A DNA stretch of 35,291 nucleotides from an uncultured Prevotellaceae bacterium (GTDB lineage Bacteria > Bacteroidota > Bacteroidia > Bacteroidales > Bacteroidaceae), in contig CAMNIN010000042.1 in NCBI GenBank assembly GCA_946540735.1, forward strand, positions 1 to 35,291. The letters run 5' to 3'. Made by a program: the position numbers and the translations under genes. The notes under the pieces were generated by a model. That model worked only from the letters and a program-made list of their open reading frames with translations, had not been told where the DNA came from and searched no databases. This document shows, piece after piece, positions 1 through 8,213 of this stretch. Position 1 is the first letter of the stretch; each line of letters opens with the position of its first letter.

Positions 1-54
1 TGAACAACGACAAATCCCGATGGTCATAAGAAGGGAAAGTGGAGTGCTGAGTTA

Positions 55-86
55 CAAAATAAAAAGCAGAGACATGAGTCTCTGCT
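55..86 (-). terminator. Intrinsic terminator of the tRNA-Glu/rpsT transcript
   Basis: A perfect 9-bp stem (65-73 with 78-86) closes a 4-base loop. On the minus strand it is followed by five T and then a T-rich tract (55-65). It lies about 95 bases past the rpsT stop. That trailer also holds a weaker hairpin near 138-153, so the rpsT message has a structured 3' end. No other gene is visible to the left. Confidence 0.85.
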
Positions 87-181
87 GATATTCTGTCGCC
101 CTTTTAGGACTTCCATGTTCATGAGAAAGGTCATCCCCAGGTAAAGCCTTTTACCCCATCAGACGAAGGGGTGTGGAGTGG

Positions 182-436
182 TTAGGCCATGCTGTTGATC
201 TGGCGAGAGAGGCTTGATTTCAAGTTGGCTGCCTTGTTCTTGTGGATGATGTTGGTCTTTGCCAGTTTGTCAAGCATTTTCTCTACGCTGGGATAAAGCT
301 TCACAGCCTCCTCCTTGTTCGTCATGGCGCGCAATTTGCGAACAGCATTACGCATCGTCTTTGCATAATACTTGTTGTGAAGTTGCTTCTTCTTGTCCTG
401 ACGGATTCTTTTGATTGATGATTTGTGGTTTGCCAT
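182..436 (-). CDS. rpsT: 30S ribosomal protein S20
   Basis: This 84-residue basic protein is close to the usual S20 length (about 87). It starts [13 protein letters not shown], the typical S20 N-terminus, and continues with long Lys/Arg-rich helices ending near [15 protein letters not shown]20 binds 16S rRNA early in assembly of the small subunit. The gene begins 29 bases after a tRNA-Glu gene on the same strand, with no promoter box between them, so both are probably cut from one transcript that starts near 551. A strong hairpin terminator follows about 95 bases after the stop. The identification is secure. Confidence 0.97.
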   Translation of the reverse strand: MANHKSSIKRIRQDKKKQLHNKYYAKTMRNAVRKLRAMTNKEEAVKLYPSVEKMLDKLAKTNIIHKNKAANLKSSLSRQINSMA

Positions 437-465
437 CTTTTTTGTCTACTTTTTTATTGATTTTG

Positions 466-537
466 TAGTCCATAGCAGAGTCGAACTGCTCTTTAGAGAA
501 TGAAAATCTCTCGTCCTAACCGATAGACGAATGGACC
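466..537 (-). tRNA. tRNA-Glu (anticodon TTC)
   Basis: Read on the minus strand this is a 72-base cloverleaf. The acceptor stem pairs 531-537 with 467-473, with a G-U pair at the end, and the discriminator A is at 466. The anticodon loop is TTTTCAT, giving TTC for glutamate, on a 5-bp AGAGA/TCTCT stem. The T arm is AGCAG-TTCGACT-CTGCT. The 3' CCA is not encoded. A consensus promoter lies just upstream and rpsT follows, so the tRNA is the first gene of a tRNA/ribosomal-protein transcript. Confidence 0.97.
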
Positions 538-557
538 ATTGACTTGAATTGCGGATG

Positions 558-589
558 CAAAGGTATTGCTTTTCCTCCAATCCTGCAAA
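558..589 (-). promoter_or_regulatory. Bacteroidetes promoter for tRNA-Glu/rpsT
   Basis: On the minus strand TTTG (589-586) is followed after 20 bases by TACCTTTG (565-558). This matches the Bacteroides -33/-7 consensus TTTG-N19-21-TAnnTTTG exactly. Transcription would start near 551, about 14 bases before the tRNA. Confidence 0.8.
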
Positions 590-646
590 TTTTCGTGCTT
601 TTTTTTTCTCTTTTAGAGAGATTTTGTGTTTTTCCTACGCTTTTTT

Positions 647-678
647 TTTGGCGTTTCTGTGTTTTTGATGTAATTTTA
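647..678 (+). promoter_or_regulatory. Probable promoter of recO
   Basis: TTTG at 647-650, a 20-base spacer and TAATTTTA at 671-678 match the Bacteroidetes promoter except for the last base of the -7 box. The box ends only four bases before the recO ATG at 683, so the transcript would have almost no leader. The AT-rich gap 597-670 separates this promoter from the divergent tRNA promoter. Confidence 0.5.
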
Positions 679-682
679 CCCC

Positions 683-1411
683 ATGTTGATGACCAGAACG
701 AGGGCTATCGTGCTCAGGACAGTGAAATATGGTGACAGCGGACTCGTGGTCGATATGCTTACCGAGAAACAGGGGAGGGTGTCGTTTATCGTGAAGGTGC
801 CCAAGTCGCCGAAGGGTAAGTTGCGCAAGCAGTTCTTCATGCCGCTCTCATTGGTGGAGGTGGATTTCGATTTCAGGATGAAGTCGGGATTGCAGCACTT
901 GCGTGACGTCCGTCTGTCGCAACCATTGCCTTCCTTGGCAATGGATCCTTTCAAACTGTCCATCGGTCTTTTCCTGGCAGAGTTTCTCTGCCATGCCACA
1001 CGGGATGAGCAGGATAATGGACCGCTGTTCAATTTCGTGGCCTTCAGCATGGAGTGGTTGGACAAGGTAGAAGGCAATTTCTCCAATTTCCATTTGGTTT
1101 TCATGATCCGCCTGTCGCGGTTCATCGGATTCTTTCCCAATACGGAGGATGCCCGGGAGGGGGCCTTCTTCGACTTGATCAATTCTTGTTTCACGGTGAC
1201 TGTTCCCTCCCACAGCCACTTCCTTGTACCGGAAGAAGCTGGGAAGATCGCCTTGCTCATGAGGCTTTCTTATAAAACGATGCACCTCTGTGCAATGTCG
1301 CGGGTGGAGCGCAACCGTTGCACAGAGGTGATCTTGGAATATTATCGGCTTCATGTGCCTGGATTTCCCCAGTTGAAGTCTTTCGATGTGCTCAAAGAAC
1401 TCTTTGCCTGA
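683..1411 (+). CDS. recO: DNA repair protein RecO
   Basis: RecO loads RecA on SSB-coated single-stranded DNA together with RecR during recombinational repair. The 242-residue product has the usual length. Its N-terminus (about residues 5-80) reads as the RecO OB fold, with the typical run TRAIVLRTVKYGDSGLVVDM followed by a GRVSFIVKV strand. The rest is the mostly helical C-terminal domain. The four-Cys zinc site of some RecO proteins is not evident. The start at 683 is chosen for its fit to the family N-terminus; a second ATG at 689 is also possible. It converges on the YqeY-type gene with 8 bases between stop codons and no visible hairpin between them. Confidence 0.93.
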   Translation: MLMTRTRAIVLRTVKYGDSGLVVDMLTEKQGRVSFIVKVPKSPKGKLRKQFFMPLSLVEVDFDFRMKSGLQHLRDVRLSQPLPSLAMDPFKLSIGLFLAEFLCHATRDEQDNGPLFNFVAFSMEWLDKVEGNFSNFHLVFMIRLSRFIGFFPNTEDAREGAFFDLINSCFTVTVPSHSHFLVPEEAGKIALLMRLSYKTMHLCAMSRVERNRCTEVILEYYRLHVPGFPQLKSFDVLKELFA

Positions 1412-1419
1412 GGGTGGCG

Positions 1420-1869
1420 TCAGGACAGCAGGCGCTTCACCACGCCGGAGATGGCGCGTCCGTCGGCCTTGCCGGCCAACTGCTTGCTGGCGATGCCCAT
1501 CACCTTGCCCATGTCCTTCATGCTTGAAGCACCTGTCTCGGTGATGATGGCCTTCACTGCTGCTTCTATCTCGGCTTCGCTGAGTTGCTTGGGGAGATAG
1601 CTTTCGATCACGGCCACCTGTGCCAACTCGCTGTCGGCAAGGTCCTGACGGCCTTTCTCCGTGAAAGTGGCAGCTGACTCACGGCCCTGCTTGGCCAGTT
1701 TCTGAATGATCTTCAGGGCATCGCCATCGTCGAGAGTGTCGTTGGCTCCCGGTGCGGTCTTTGCCTCGATGAACACTTTCTTGATGTTGCGGAGGGTTTC
1801 AAGGCGCACTTTGTCACGTGCTTTCATCGCTGCCTTGATGTCCTCACTGATCTGATCGTATAATGTCAT
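1420..1869 (-). CDS. GatB/YqeY domain protein
   Basis: This 149-residue all-helical protein spans the whole YqeY family. Landmarks are MTLYDQISEDIKAAMKARDK at the start, RLETLRNIKK, the central AVIESYLPKQLSEAEI, and the C-terminal MGKVMGIASKQLAGKADGR. The family resembles the tRNA-binding tail domain of the GatB subunit of Glu/Asp-tRNA amidotransferase; its own role is not well defined. It starts 12 bases after the ftsZ stop on the same strand, so it is probably the last gene of the dcw transcript. No terminator is visible, and recO converges from the other side. Confidence 0.93.
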   Translation of the reverse strand: MTLYDQISEDIKAAMKARDKVRLETLRNIKKVFIEAKTAPGANDTLDDGDALKIIQKLAKQGRESAATFTEKGRQDLADSELAQVAVIESYLPKQLSEAEIEAAVKAIITETGASSMKDMGKVMGIASKQLAGKADGRAISGVVKRLLS

Positions 1870-1881
1870 GGCAATAGGATT

Positions 1882-3216
1882 TTAGAAAACGATCTTGTTG
1901 GTGCCGGCACCATTGTTGTCGTTGTTGTCGTTGTCGTTACTGTTCTCGCCGTCTGCCAGATGATGGATGTCCTCCTGCATCTTGCGGGTGCGGCGATAGG
2001 TCGGGGTGCTCTCCACGGCGAGGATCACGTCCTCGTTGTCGAGGTCTTCCTGCTTGAAGATATAAAGATAGGTGCGGCGCTTGTGAGGTGTGTTCGTCGT
2101 GTCGTTGTAGTAACGGCGGCGGCGGTCCTCTTTCTCGGCGCGGCGCTCCTCGGCCTCTGCATCCTCATGAGTGGAGGGACGCTTCTTGATGTGGCTGTTC
2201 ATGCCGTCGACATTCTCGATGCCGAAACCTGTGGCGAGAATGGTCACCTTCACCTTCTTGCCGAGTTCGGGATCCACGGCGAGGCCCCATTTGATCTCGA
2301 AATCGTCGCCGAACTGTGCCATGAAGTCGTTGACATCGTTCATCTCCTCCATCATCAGACCGCCGGTCTCCTTGTCGTTGGCGAAGGTGATGCTGAGCAG
2401 GATCTTCTTCGAGTTGAACACGTCGTTGTCGTTGAGCAGTGGGGAGTTGAGCGCATCGTGGATGGCGTTCTTCACACGGCCCTCGCCCTCGCCGTAACCC
2501 GTACTCATGATAGCCACACCGCCGTCTTTGAGTACGGTGCGCACATCATTGAAGTCGAGGTTGATCAGTCCGTGGACGGTGATGATCTCGGCGATGCTCC
2601 GGGCGGCGATGCTCAGGGTGTCGTCGGCTTTTGCAAAAGCGTTGAGCACGGAATAGTCGGGATAGATCTCGCGCAGACGCTCATTGTTGATGACGAGCAG
2701 GGCGTCGACGTGCTTGGCCATTTCCTCCACGCCGTCAAGAGCCTGGTCGATCTTGTTGGGACCCTCGAAACGGAACGGGATGGTCACGATACCGACGGTG
2801 AGGATGCCCAGTTCCTTGGAGACACGGGCGATGACAGGGGCAGCACCTGTGCCCGTACCGCCACCCATTCCGGCGGTGATGAACGACATCTTGGTGCCGT
2901 CGTTGAGCATACGGCGGATGGCGTCCTCACTCTCCTCAGCGGCCTTGCGGGCGCGCTCAGGCTTGTTGCCGGCTCCGAGTCCTTCCTGCCCGAGCTGGAT
3001 ATGGACGGGCACGGGGGAGTCGTTGAGCGCCTGGCGGTCGGTGTTGCAAAGTACGAATGTTACGTCATGGATGCCCTCACGGTACATGTGGTTGACTGCG
3101 TTGCCGCCGCCGCCGCCCACGCCGATGACTTTGATGATACAATTCTCTTTGGGGAGGTCTACGACGTCGAGACCTTCAATCTTATGGCTGGTAGGTTTAT
3201 TGTTATTGTCTGGCAT
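1882..3216 (-). CDS. ftsZ: Cell division protein FtsZ
   Basis: FtsZ is the tubulin-like GTPase that forms the division ring. The 444-residue product has the GTP-binding glycine run near residues 32-39, the tubulin signature GGGTGTGAAP at 118-127, and the T7-loop catalytic segment NLDFND at 219-224. After the polymerising core (to about residue 335) comes a long charged linker rich in E and R. The tail is unusual: the widespread C-terminal peptide (consensus near DIPxFLRK) is not recognisable, and the protein ends in an Asp/Asn-rich run followed by GAGTNKIVF. That run is encoded by GTTGTC-like triplets around 1915-1945. ftsA lies 48 bases upstream. Confidence 0.98.
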   Translation of the reverse strand: MPDNNNKPTSHKIEGLDVVDLPKENCIIKVIGVGGGGGNAVNHMYREGIHDVTFVLCNTDRQALNDSPVPVHIQLGQEGLGAGNKPERARKAAEESEDAIRRMLNDGTKMSFITAGMGGGTGTGAAPVIARVSKELGILTVGIVTIPFRFEGPNKIDQALDGVEEMAKHVDALLVINNERLREIYPDYSVLNAFAKADDTLSIAARSIAEIITVHGLINLDFNDVRTVLKDGGVAIMSTGYGEGEGRVKNAIHDALNSPLLNDNDVFNSKKILLSITFANDKETGGLMMEEMNDVNDFMAQFGDDFEIKWGLAVDPELGKKVKVTILATGFGIENVDGMNSHIKKRPSTHEDAEAEERRAEKEDRRRRYYNDTTNTPHKRRTYLYIFKQEDLDNEDVILAVESTPTYRRTRKMQEDIHHLADGENSNDNDNNDNNGAGTNKIVF

Positions 3217-3264
3217 ATCTTCTAATATTAAATGGTGCGACTTGTTTGATGATGGATGGAGAGA

Positions 3265-4734
3265 TTATTTCCTGTCGTCTTCGTCGGTCTCCTCGGAGAT
3301 GAGCTTCTTGCCGAACTCACCGAGAGAGCGCCAGGTGCGTGAGAGGAAGCCACCTTTCTCTTTCTTCTCTTCTTCCAGGCGCTTGGCCTCTGCTGCCTTG
3401 CGCTCGCGGAGCAGCATCTCCTCGCGCTCACGCCGCTCTTCCTCGATCTTCTGCTTCTCAGCCTCGGTCATCACGACTCCGGGGCTGATCTCACCTGGCT
3501 TGCGCGGCTGCCTGTGGATGTCGGTGGTGGTCGACGTGGTGGTGGTGGGACCTCCGTCGAAGAGACCCTTGCTGGGGTTGAGTGCCGAACCGGCGCAGTT
3601 CATGTCGCCCTTGGCGAGCAGACCGAGTGCCGTGTTCATGATACCGTCGCGTGCGTTGACGTCCTTGTCGGTGGAGGTGACGTTCATCGTCACGGTCCCG
3701 GCGATACGGATCTTCTGGATCTTGGTGATATTGGCGAACGCCTTCTTGATGTTCTTCATCTTCGAACCGCCTCCGGTGAGGATGATGCCGCCCAGCAACT
3801 TGTCGGTGTATTCAGCAGGCACCTGGCACCATGCGTTGTGGATGATCTCGTTGACACGGGCCTCGACGAGGTCGATGAAGGTCTGGAGCTCCACCTTGCG
3901 GTCGTTGTCGATGGGAAGGGTCTCTTCTGGGTCAATCTCAGAATTTTCTGTATAGGCTGAGGCGTATTTGAGTTTCATCTCCTCGGCCTCGGCCTCTTCC
4001 ATCTGGAGAGAGGTGATGTCTTTGGTGATGTTGTTGCTGCCAAGGGGGATGACGGCCAGGTGGCGCAGGATATTCTTGTAGTAGACGGAGACGGTGGTGG
4101 TGTCAGCGCCCAGGTCGACGAGCATACAGCCGCTGCGCTTCTCCTGCTCTGTAAGCACGCTGTGTGCCAATGCGATAGGAGCGAGAAACATCTCGGCGAT
4201 GGCGATGTTGGCACTCTCGAAGCACTTGTTGAGGTTGCGGTAGAATGACTTGCGGCAGAGGATGTTGAGGAAATTACCCTCCAGTTTGCTGCACTGGATG
4301 CCGACGGGGTCGATCTGGTATTGCGTGCCCACCTTGTATTCCTGTGTGGCTGCGTCGAGAATTTCCAGGTCGGGATAGGCCATGCTGCGGTTGTTGTCCA
4401 TCAGCTCGTTGATCATGTCCTGTGTGATGATGGTGTCGTCGGGCAGTGTCTTGACGATGACATTGCGCACGCTGCGGATGGACTGGCCGCTGACACCCAC
4501 GTATACCTGCGAGATCTCCGATTTGAGGAGGGTCTTGAGTTTCTTGATGATGGTAGTCAGACATGCACTGGTCTTGTCGATGTTGTAGACCACGCCCTTG
4601 CGGATGCAGGAGGTGGCGTCCTCCCTCACGACGGCAAGCACTTGGATGCTTCCGTCCATGCTCTTCTTTCCGGCGATACCGGTGATTTTCGAAGAGCCTA
4701 ATTCAATAGCTACGATGAATTCCTTTGCTGCCAT
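3265..4734 (-). CDS. ftsA: Cell division protein FtsA
   Basis: FtsA is the actin-like membrane anchor of the FtsZ ring. The 489-residue protein has the actin-fold nucleotide motifs: ELGSSKITGIAG (residues 11-22), LVDLGADTTTVSVY in the middle, and GGIILTGGGSKMKNI in the adenosine-binding region. A 1C-type SHS2 domain lies between the first two. It is longer than the roughly 420-residue E. coli protein because of a C-terminal extension: a Thr-rich linker, then a highly charged Glu/Arg/Lys helix, then GGFLSRTWRSLGEFGKKLI, which looks like the amphipathic membrane-targeting helix, and an acidic end. ftsQ precedes it by 47 bases. Confidence 0.96.
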   Translation of the reverse strand: MAAKEFIVAIELGSSKITGIAGKKSMDGSIQVLAVVREDATSCIRKGVVYNIDKTSACLTTIIKKLKTLLKSEISQVYVGVSGQSIRSVRNVIVKTLPDDTIITQDMINELMDNNRSMAYPDLEILDAATQEYKVGTQYQIDPVGIQCSKLEGNFLNILCRKSFYRNLNKCFESANIAIAEMFLAPIALAHSVLTEQEKRSGCMLVDLGADTTTVSVYYKNILRHLAVIPLGSNNITKDITSLQMEEAEAEEMKLKYASAYTENSEIDPEETLPIDNDRKVELQTFIDLVEARVNEIIHNAWCQVPAEYTDKLLGGIILTGGGSKMKNIKKAFANITKIQKIRIAGTVTMNVTSTDKDVNARDGIMNTALGLLAKGDMNCAGSALNPSKGLFDGGPTTTTSTTTDIHRQPRKPGEISPGVVMTEAEKQKIEEERREREEMLLRERKAAEAKRLEEEKKEKGGFLSRTWRSLGEFGKKLISEETDEDDRK

Positions 4735-4781
4735 GTTATTACGTATGTTTTTATTATTTGCTTTGGATTGTTGTCGTCTTC

Positions 4782-5627
4782 TTATTGTGCGTTGTGCGAT
4801 GCGTCGGCCGCTGAAGCTGTCTCATGGACCGGAGTCTTGTGCTTGCTCTTGCGGCAGATGATCTGGTTGTCGAACTCCATGTTGATGTAGGAGTATTTGT
4901 TCCAGCCGATTTCATTCAGACCATAGCGGTAGAACTTGTCGAGGCGGTTGAGCTTGCGCTCCATGAACTGGTTGACCATTCTCTGGCGACGGTTCTTGTC
5001 GTTGCTCTCCGGCAGTCGTCCGAGGCACACGACATGGTCGCCGATGCGGGGGACAAGCTCGATGCTTTTGTCGGGGAGGATATTGATCTGTTCCACTTGG
5101 TTCTTCCAGAGCTCATGGCCGGAGATCCATTGGCTCACGAGCGTGATGTAGTTTTGTGCATACCAATTGCTGATGTTGCCGGTGGCCACTATGAGGTCGG
5201 AGGCGTAATGGCTCCCGTTCATGATGTTGCCGTCGACGTCCAGGTAGTAGTCCTCGCCGTTCTCGGCCTTCACCCTCAGCATGGGCAGGTGCTGCGTCAC
5301 GATGATGCCCACGCAACCCTCCTGCGTCTTGTAGCATTCCACACCTTCGATGAAGGAGTTCTCTTTGAGTGTCTCTTCGATGGCGCGGGGGTCGACAAGC
5401 TGCATGTTTTTCCCTTTGGGGTAGAGATGCTTCTTGGTGAGCAGGTTCTTTACCTCCTTGGCACTCAGAAATCCAGTGGAGTCGCTGTCGGCAATGGTGA
5501 TCCTCACCTTCTCGCAGACCTGACTGGTGCGGTCAGGACGGTTGAAGGAGGTGACGGCCAGCACCAGGTAGACGGCCAGCGCCAGGTCAAACGTGACAAG
5601 GATGGATTTCTTCCAGTTGATATACAT
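4782..5627 (-). CDS. ftsQ: Cell division protein FtsQ
   Basis: FtsQ is a bitopic inner-membrane protein that links early and late divisome parts. The 281-residue product has a short basic cytoplasmic start (MYINWKKS), one membrane helix (about residues 9-28), a POTRA-like segment (about 40-115, with the YPKGKNMQLVDPRAIEE run), and a periplasmic beta domain. The last 30 residues are basic and His/Ala-rich. Sequence similarity in this family is weak; the call rests on topology and on the position between murC and ftsA. Its ATG directly abuts the murC stop codon, which suggests translational coupling. Confidence 0.9.
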   Translation of the reverse strand: MYINWKKSILVTFDLALAVYLVLAVTSFNRPDRTSQVCEKVRITIADSDSTGFLSAKEVKNLLTKKHLYPKGKNMQLVDPRAIEETLKENSFIEGVECYKTQEGCVGIIVTQHLPMLRVKAENGEDYYLDVDGNIMNGSHYASDLIVATGNISNWYAQNYITLVSQWISGHELWKNQVEQINILPDKSIELVPRIGDHVVCLGRLPESNDKNRRQRMVNQFMERKLNRLDKFYRYGLNEIGWNKYSYINMEFDNQIICRKSKHKTPVHETASAADASHNAQ

Positions 5628-7001
5628 TTACTTGCTTTCTATGATTTCGGCGATTTTGGATACTTCATTGTCGAGGTCTCCGGCTCCGAGCACGATCAGC
5701 ACGTCGAAGTCGCGGTGGCTGACATAGTCCAGCACATCGGCCTTGCGGATCAGTTGACGCTCCACACCAGGCTTGAGGTGGTCGTAGATCAGTTGCGACG
5801 TGACACCGGGGATGGGCTCCTCGCGGGCGGGGTAGATTTCGCAGAGCACCACTTCGTCGAGCAGGCTCAGACTGTCGGCGAACTCCTGATAGAAGTCGCG
5901 GGTGCGGCTGTAGAGGTGGGGCTGGAAAAGGGCGGTCACCTTGCGGTTGCGGTAGAGTTCGCGGATGCTCTTGGCACTTTGATAGATCTCCATGGGATGG
6001 TGGGCGTAGTCGCTCAACACGACATGGCGGTCGTTTTTCACCTTGAAGTCGAAGCGGCGGTCGACACCCTGATAGGTGCGCATGCCGTCACGCAGTTCGT
6101 CGGCGGTGCACCCATTGAGCTGTGCCATGGCCATGGCGGCCACTGCATTCTCGATATTGATGGGGATGGGCTGTCCGAGTGAGATGCCCGTCACGTTCTC
6201 TAATGGGGAGATGAAGTCGAAAGTGATCTCTCCGTTGTCGATCACGATGTTGGCTGCATGGAAGTCGCCTTCATCACGGCTGTAGGTGTAAGTCGTCACA
6301 TCTTCTCCAACCTCGGGGGTCATCTCAAGACCGAGGTGCAGGATCAACGCACCACCGGGTTGGATGAGAGTGGTGTAGTGGCGGAAACTGTCGAGGTAAG
6401 CCTCTTTCGTTCCGTAGATGTCGAGGTGGTCGGGGTCGGTGGCGGTGATGACGGTCATCCATGGACGGAGCCAATGGAATGAGCGGTCGTATTCATCGGC
6501 CTCGATGACGACATAGTCGCTCTCGGAGAGGATATAGTTGGTGCCGTAGTTCTTGGTGATGCCGCCCAGAAAGGCGTTGCAGTCGAGGTGGCTCTGGTGC
6601 ATGACATGGGCGCACATCGACGAGGTGGTGGTCTTGCCGTGGGTGCCGGCCACGCAGAGTCCTTTGTGCGAGCGGGTCAGGGTGCCCAGCACCTGGGCGC
6701 GCTTCTGGATCTCGAAACCCTCCGCACGGAAGTATGCCAGTTCGCTGAGATCGGTGATGGCCGGTGTGTAGACCACGAGTGTGGTGGCCGGGTCGAGGCA
6801 TGCCTCGGGTATCAGCGATGTGTCGTCGGTGTAGTGGATCTGCATGCCTTCCTCCTCCAGTCGGGCGGTGAGTGCGGATGGCGTCTTGTCATACCCTGCC
6901 ACAAACAGGCCTTTATGGAGAAAATAGCGGGCAATGGCGCTCATGCCGATACCGCCAGCGCCCACGAAATATACGGATTTGATGTTTTCTGTCTTGATCA
7001 T
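5628..7001 (-). CDS. murC: UDP-N-acetylmuramate--L-alanine ligase
   Basis: MurC adds L-alanine to UDP-MurNAc with ATP, the first step of the peptide stem. The 457-residue protein starts with a Rossmann segment (VYFVGAGGIGMSAIA, residues 10-24), followed by the Mur-ligase P-loop GTHGKTT at 119-125, the central run EADEYDRSFHWL, DPDHLDIYG, and a C-terminal domain with DYAHHP and FQPHLYSRT. These are the full MurC landmarks at normal spacing. It starts 3 bases after the murG stop and directly abuts ftsQ. Confidence 0.98.
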   Translation of the reverse strand: MIKTENIKSVYFVGAGGIGMSAIARYFLHKGLFVAGYDKTPSALTARLEEEGMQIHYTDDTSLIPEACLDPATTLVVYTPAITDLSELAYFRAEGFEIQKRAQVLGTLTRSHKGLCVAGTHGKTTTSSMCAHVMHQSHLDCNAFLGGITKNYGTNYILSESDYVVIEADEYDRSFHWLRPWMTVITATDPDHLDIYGTKEAYLDSFRHYTTLIQPGGALILHLGLEMTPEVGEDVTTYTYSRDEGDFHAANIVIDNGEITFDFISPLENVTGISLGQPIPINIENAVAAMAMAQLNGCTADELRDGMRTYQGVDRRFDFKVKNDRHVVLSDYAHHPMEIYQSAKSIRELYRNRKVTALFQPHLYSRTRDFYQEFADSLSLLDEVVLCEIYPAREEPIPGVTSQLIYDHLKPGVERQLIRKADVLDYVSHRDFDVLIVLGAGDLDNEVSKIAEIIESK

Positions 7002-7004
7002 CTG

Positions 7005-8126
7005 TTAAGATTGACTGGATTTCTTGGCCATATCTATCACCCTGTCGGCGATTTCTTCCGCAGAATTGTATTTGGCCAGTGTCTTGATGTTGGTTCTCAG
7101 TGACCTCAGACGGTCGCTGTCGGTCACGGTGGCGATGGCCGTGGCCAGGAGTTTCTCCGGGGCTTCTGCGTCGGAAACGTAGATGGCGGCGTCCTTGTTG
7201 ACCAGGGCCATGGCGTTGTGGTATTGGTGGTTCTCGGCGACGTTGGGCGACGGGACGAGAATGACGGGCATGCCGAGAAGGCAGAATTCGGAGATGCTGC
7301 TTGCTCCGGCGCGGCTCACGACCAGGTCGGCGGCGCGGTAGGCTGCCCCCATGTCGCTGATGAAATCGGTCACCTTGAGGTTGGTGGGCATTTGCAGCTG
7401 CTTGAGTTGCTGCATGATGCTCTCGTGATAGTATTTGCCCGTCTGCCAATAGACCTCCACGTTGGATCGGGCGATGAGGTCGAGATGCTGGAGCACACTC
7501 TCGTTGAGGGTGCGGGCTCCGAGGCTTCCGCCGACGATGAGGATGATTCTCTTCGAGGGGTCGAGACCCAGGATGGCGGCGGCCTCCTCACGGCTCAGGG
7601 TGTTGTCGAGAAGTGACTGGCGCACGGGGTTGCCCAGATTCTCTATCTTGTCGGCGGGGAAGAATTTCTCCATGCCGTCATAGGCCACGCAGATGACTTT
7701 GGCTTTCTTGGCAAGCAATTTGTTGGTCACGCCTGCATAGGAGTTCTGCTCTTGGATGAGGCAGGGAATGCCCATGTCGGCACATTTGTTGAGCGTGGGA
7801 CCGCTGGCGTAACCGCCGACACCGACAGCTGCCATCGGACGGAACTCACGGATGATCTTCTTGGCCATACGCTGGCTTTTGAATAGTTTCCAGAGCACGA
7901 CGATATTCTTCAGCAGATTCTTCCTGTCGAATCCACAGATGGGAAGTCCCATGATGTCGTAGCCGGCGGCAGGCACGCGTTGCATCTCCATCCTGCCCTC
8001 AGCACCCACGAAGAGGATCTTCGCATTGGGCTCCTTGGCCACGATGGCATTGGCAATGGAAATAGCCGGGAAGATATGACCTCCCGTCCCGCCTCCGCTG
8101 ATGATGATTCTTAGTTGTTGACCCAT
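7005..8126 (-). CDS. murG: UDP-GlcNAc:lipid I GlcNAc transferase
   Basis: MurG converts lipid I to lipid II on the inner face of the membrane. The 373-residue GT-B glycosyltransferase has the N-terminal glycine loop SGGGTGGHIFPA (residues 10-21), GVGGYASGP, GGSLGAR, and the C-terminal donor-site run SRAGASSISEFCLLGMPVILVPSP. Length and order of motifs are normal. It is the first gene after an 87-base gap in the dcw cluster, and a good promoter box sits 17 bases upstream of its ATG, so it can probably also be transcribed independently of mraZ. Confidence 0.98.
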   Translation of the reverse strand: MGQQLRIIISGGGTGGHIFPAISIANAIVAKEPNAKILFVGAEGRMEMQRVPAAGYDIMGLPICGFDRKNLLKNIVVLWKLFKSQRMAKKIIREFRPMAAVGVGGYASGPTLNKCADMGIPCLIQEQNSYAGVTNKLLAKKAKVICVAYDGMEKFFPADKIENLGNPVRQSLLDNTLSREEAAAILGLDPSKRIILIVGGSLGARTLNESVLQHLDLIARSNVEVYWQTGKYYHESIMQQLKQLQMPTNLKVTDFISDMGAAYRAADLVVSRAGASSISEFCLLGMPVILVPSPNVAENHQYHNAMALVNKDAAIYVSDAEAPEKLLATAIATVTDSDRLRSLRTNIKTLAKYNSAEEIADRVIDMAKKSSQS

Positions 8127-8142
8127 AATATGGTTTTAACTG

Positions 8143-8175
8143 CAAAAGTAACGCTTTTTTTTCTCTTCACACAAT
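8143..8175 (-). promoter_or_regulatory. Internal dcw promoter before murG
   Basis: On the minus strand TACTTTTG (8150-8143) matches the Bacteroidetes -7 box exactly. ATTG lies 21 bases upstream (8175-8172) as a three-of-four match to the -33 box. The start would be near 8137, giving a leader of about 11 bases before murG. It lies in one of the few sizeable gaps of the cluster and could drive murG through yqeY. Confidence 0.55.
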
Positions 8176-8213
8176 TTTCGGGGGATTTTATTTTACTTTT
8201 GACGCTTCGGGTC

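Noticed and set aside
1960..3225. Long plus-strand open frame opposite ftsZ (421 codons)
   Set aside because: It is antisense to a certain gene; the frame stays open because of the GC-rich third positions of ftsZ, and its Val/Asp/His-rich product resembles no protein.
4824..6182. Long plus-strand open frame opposite ftsQ and murC
   Set aside because: It spans two secure genes in antisense and has shadow composition rich in V, D, H and L.
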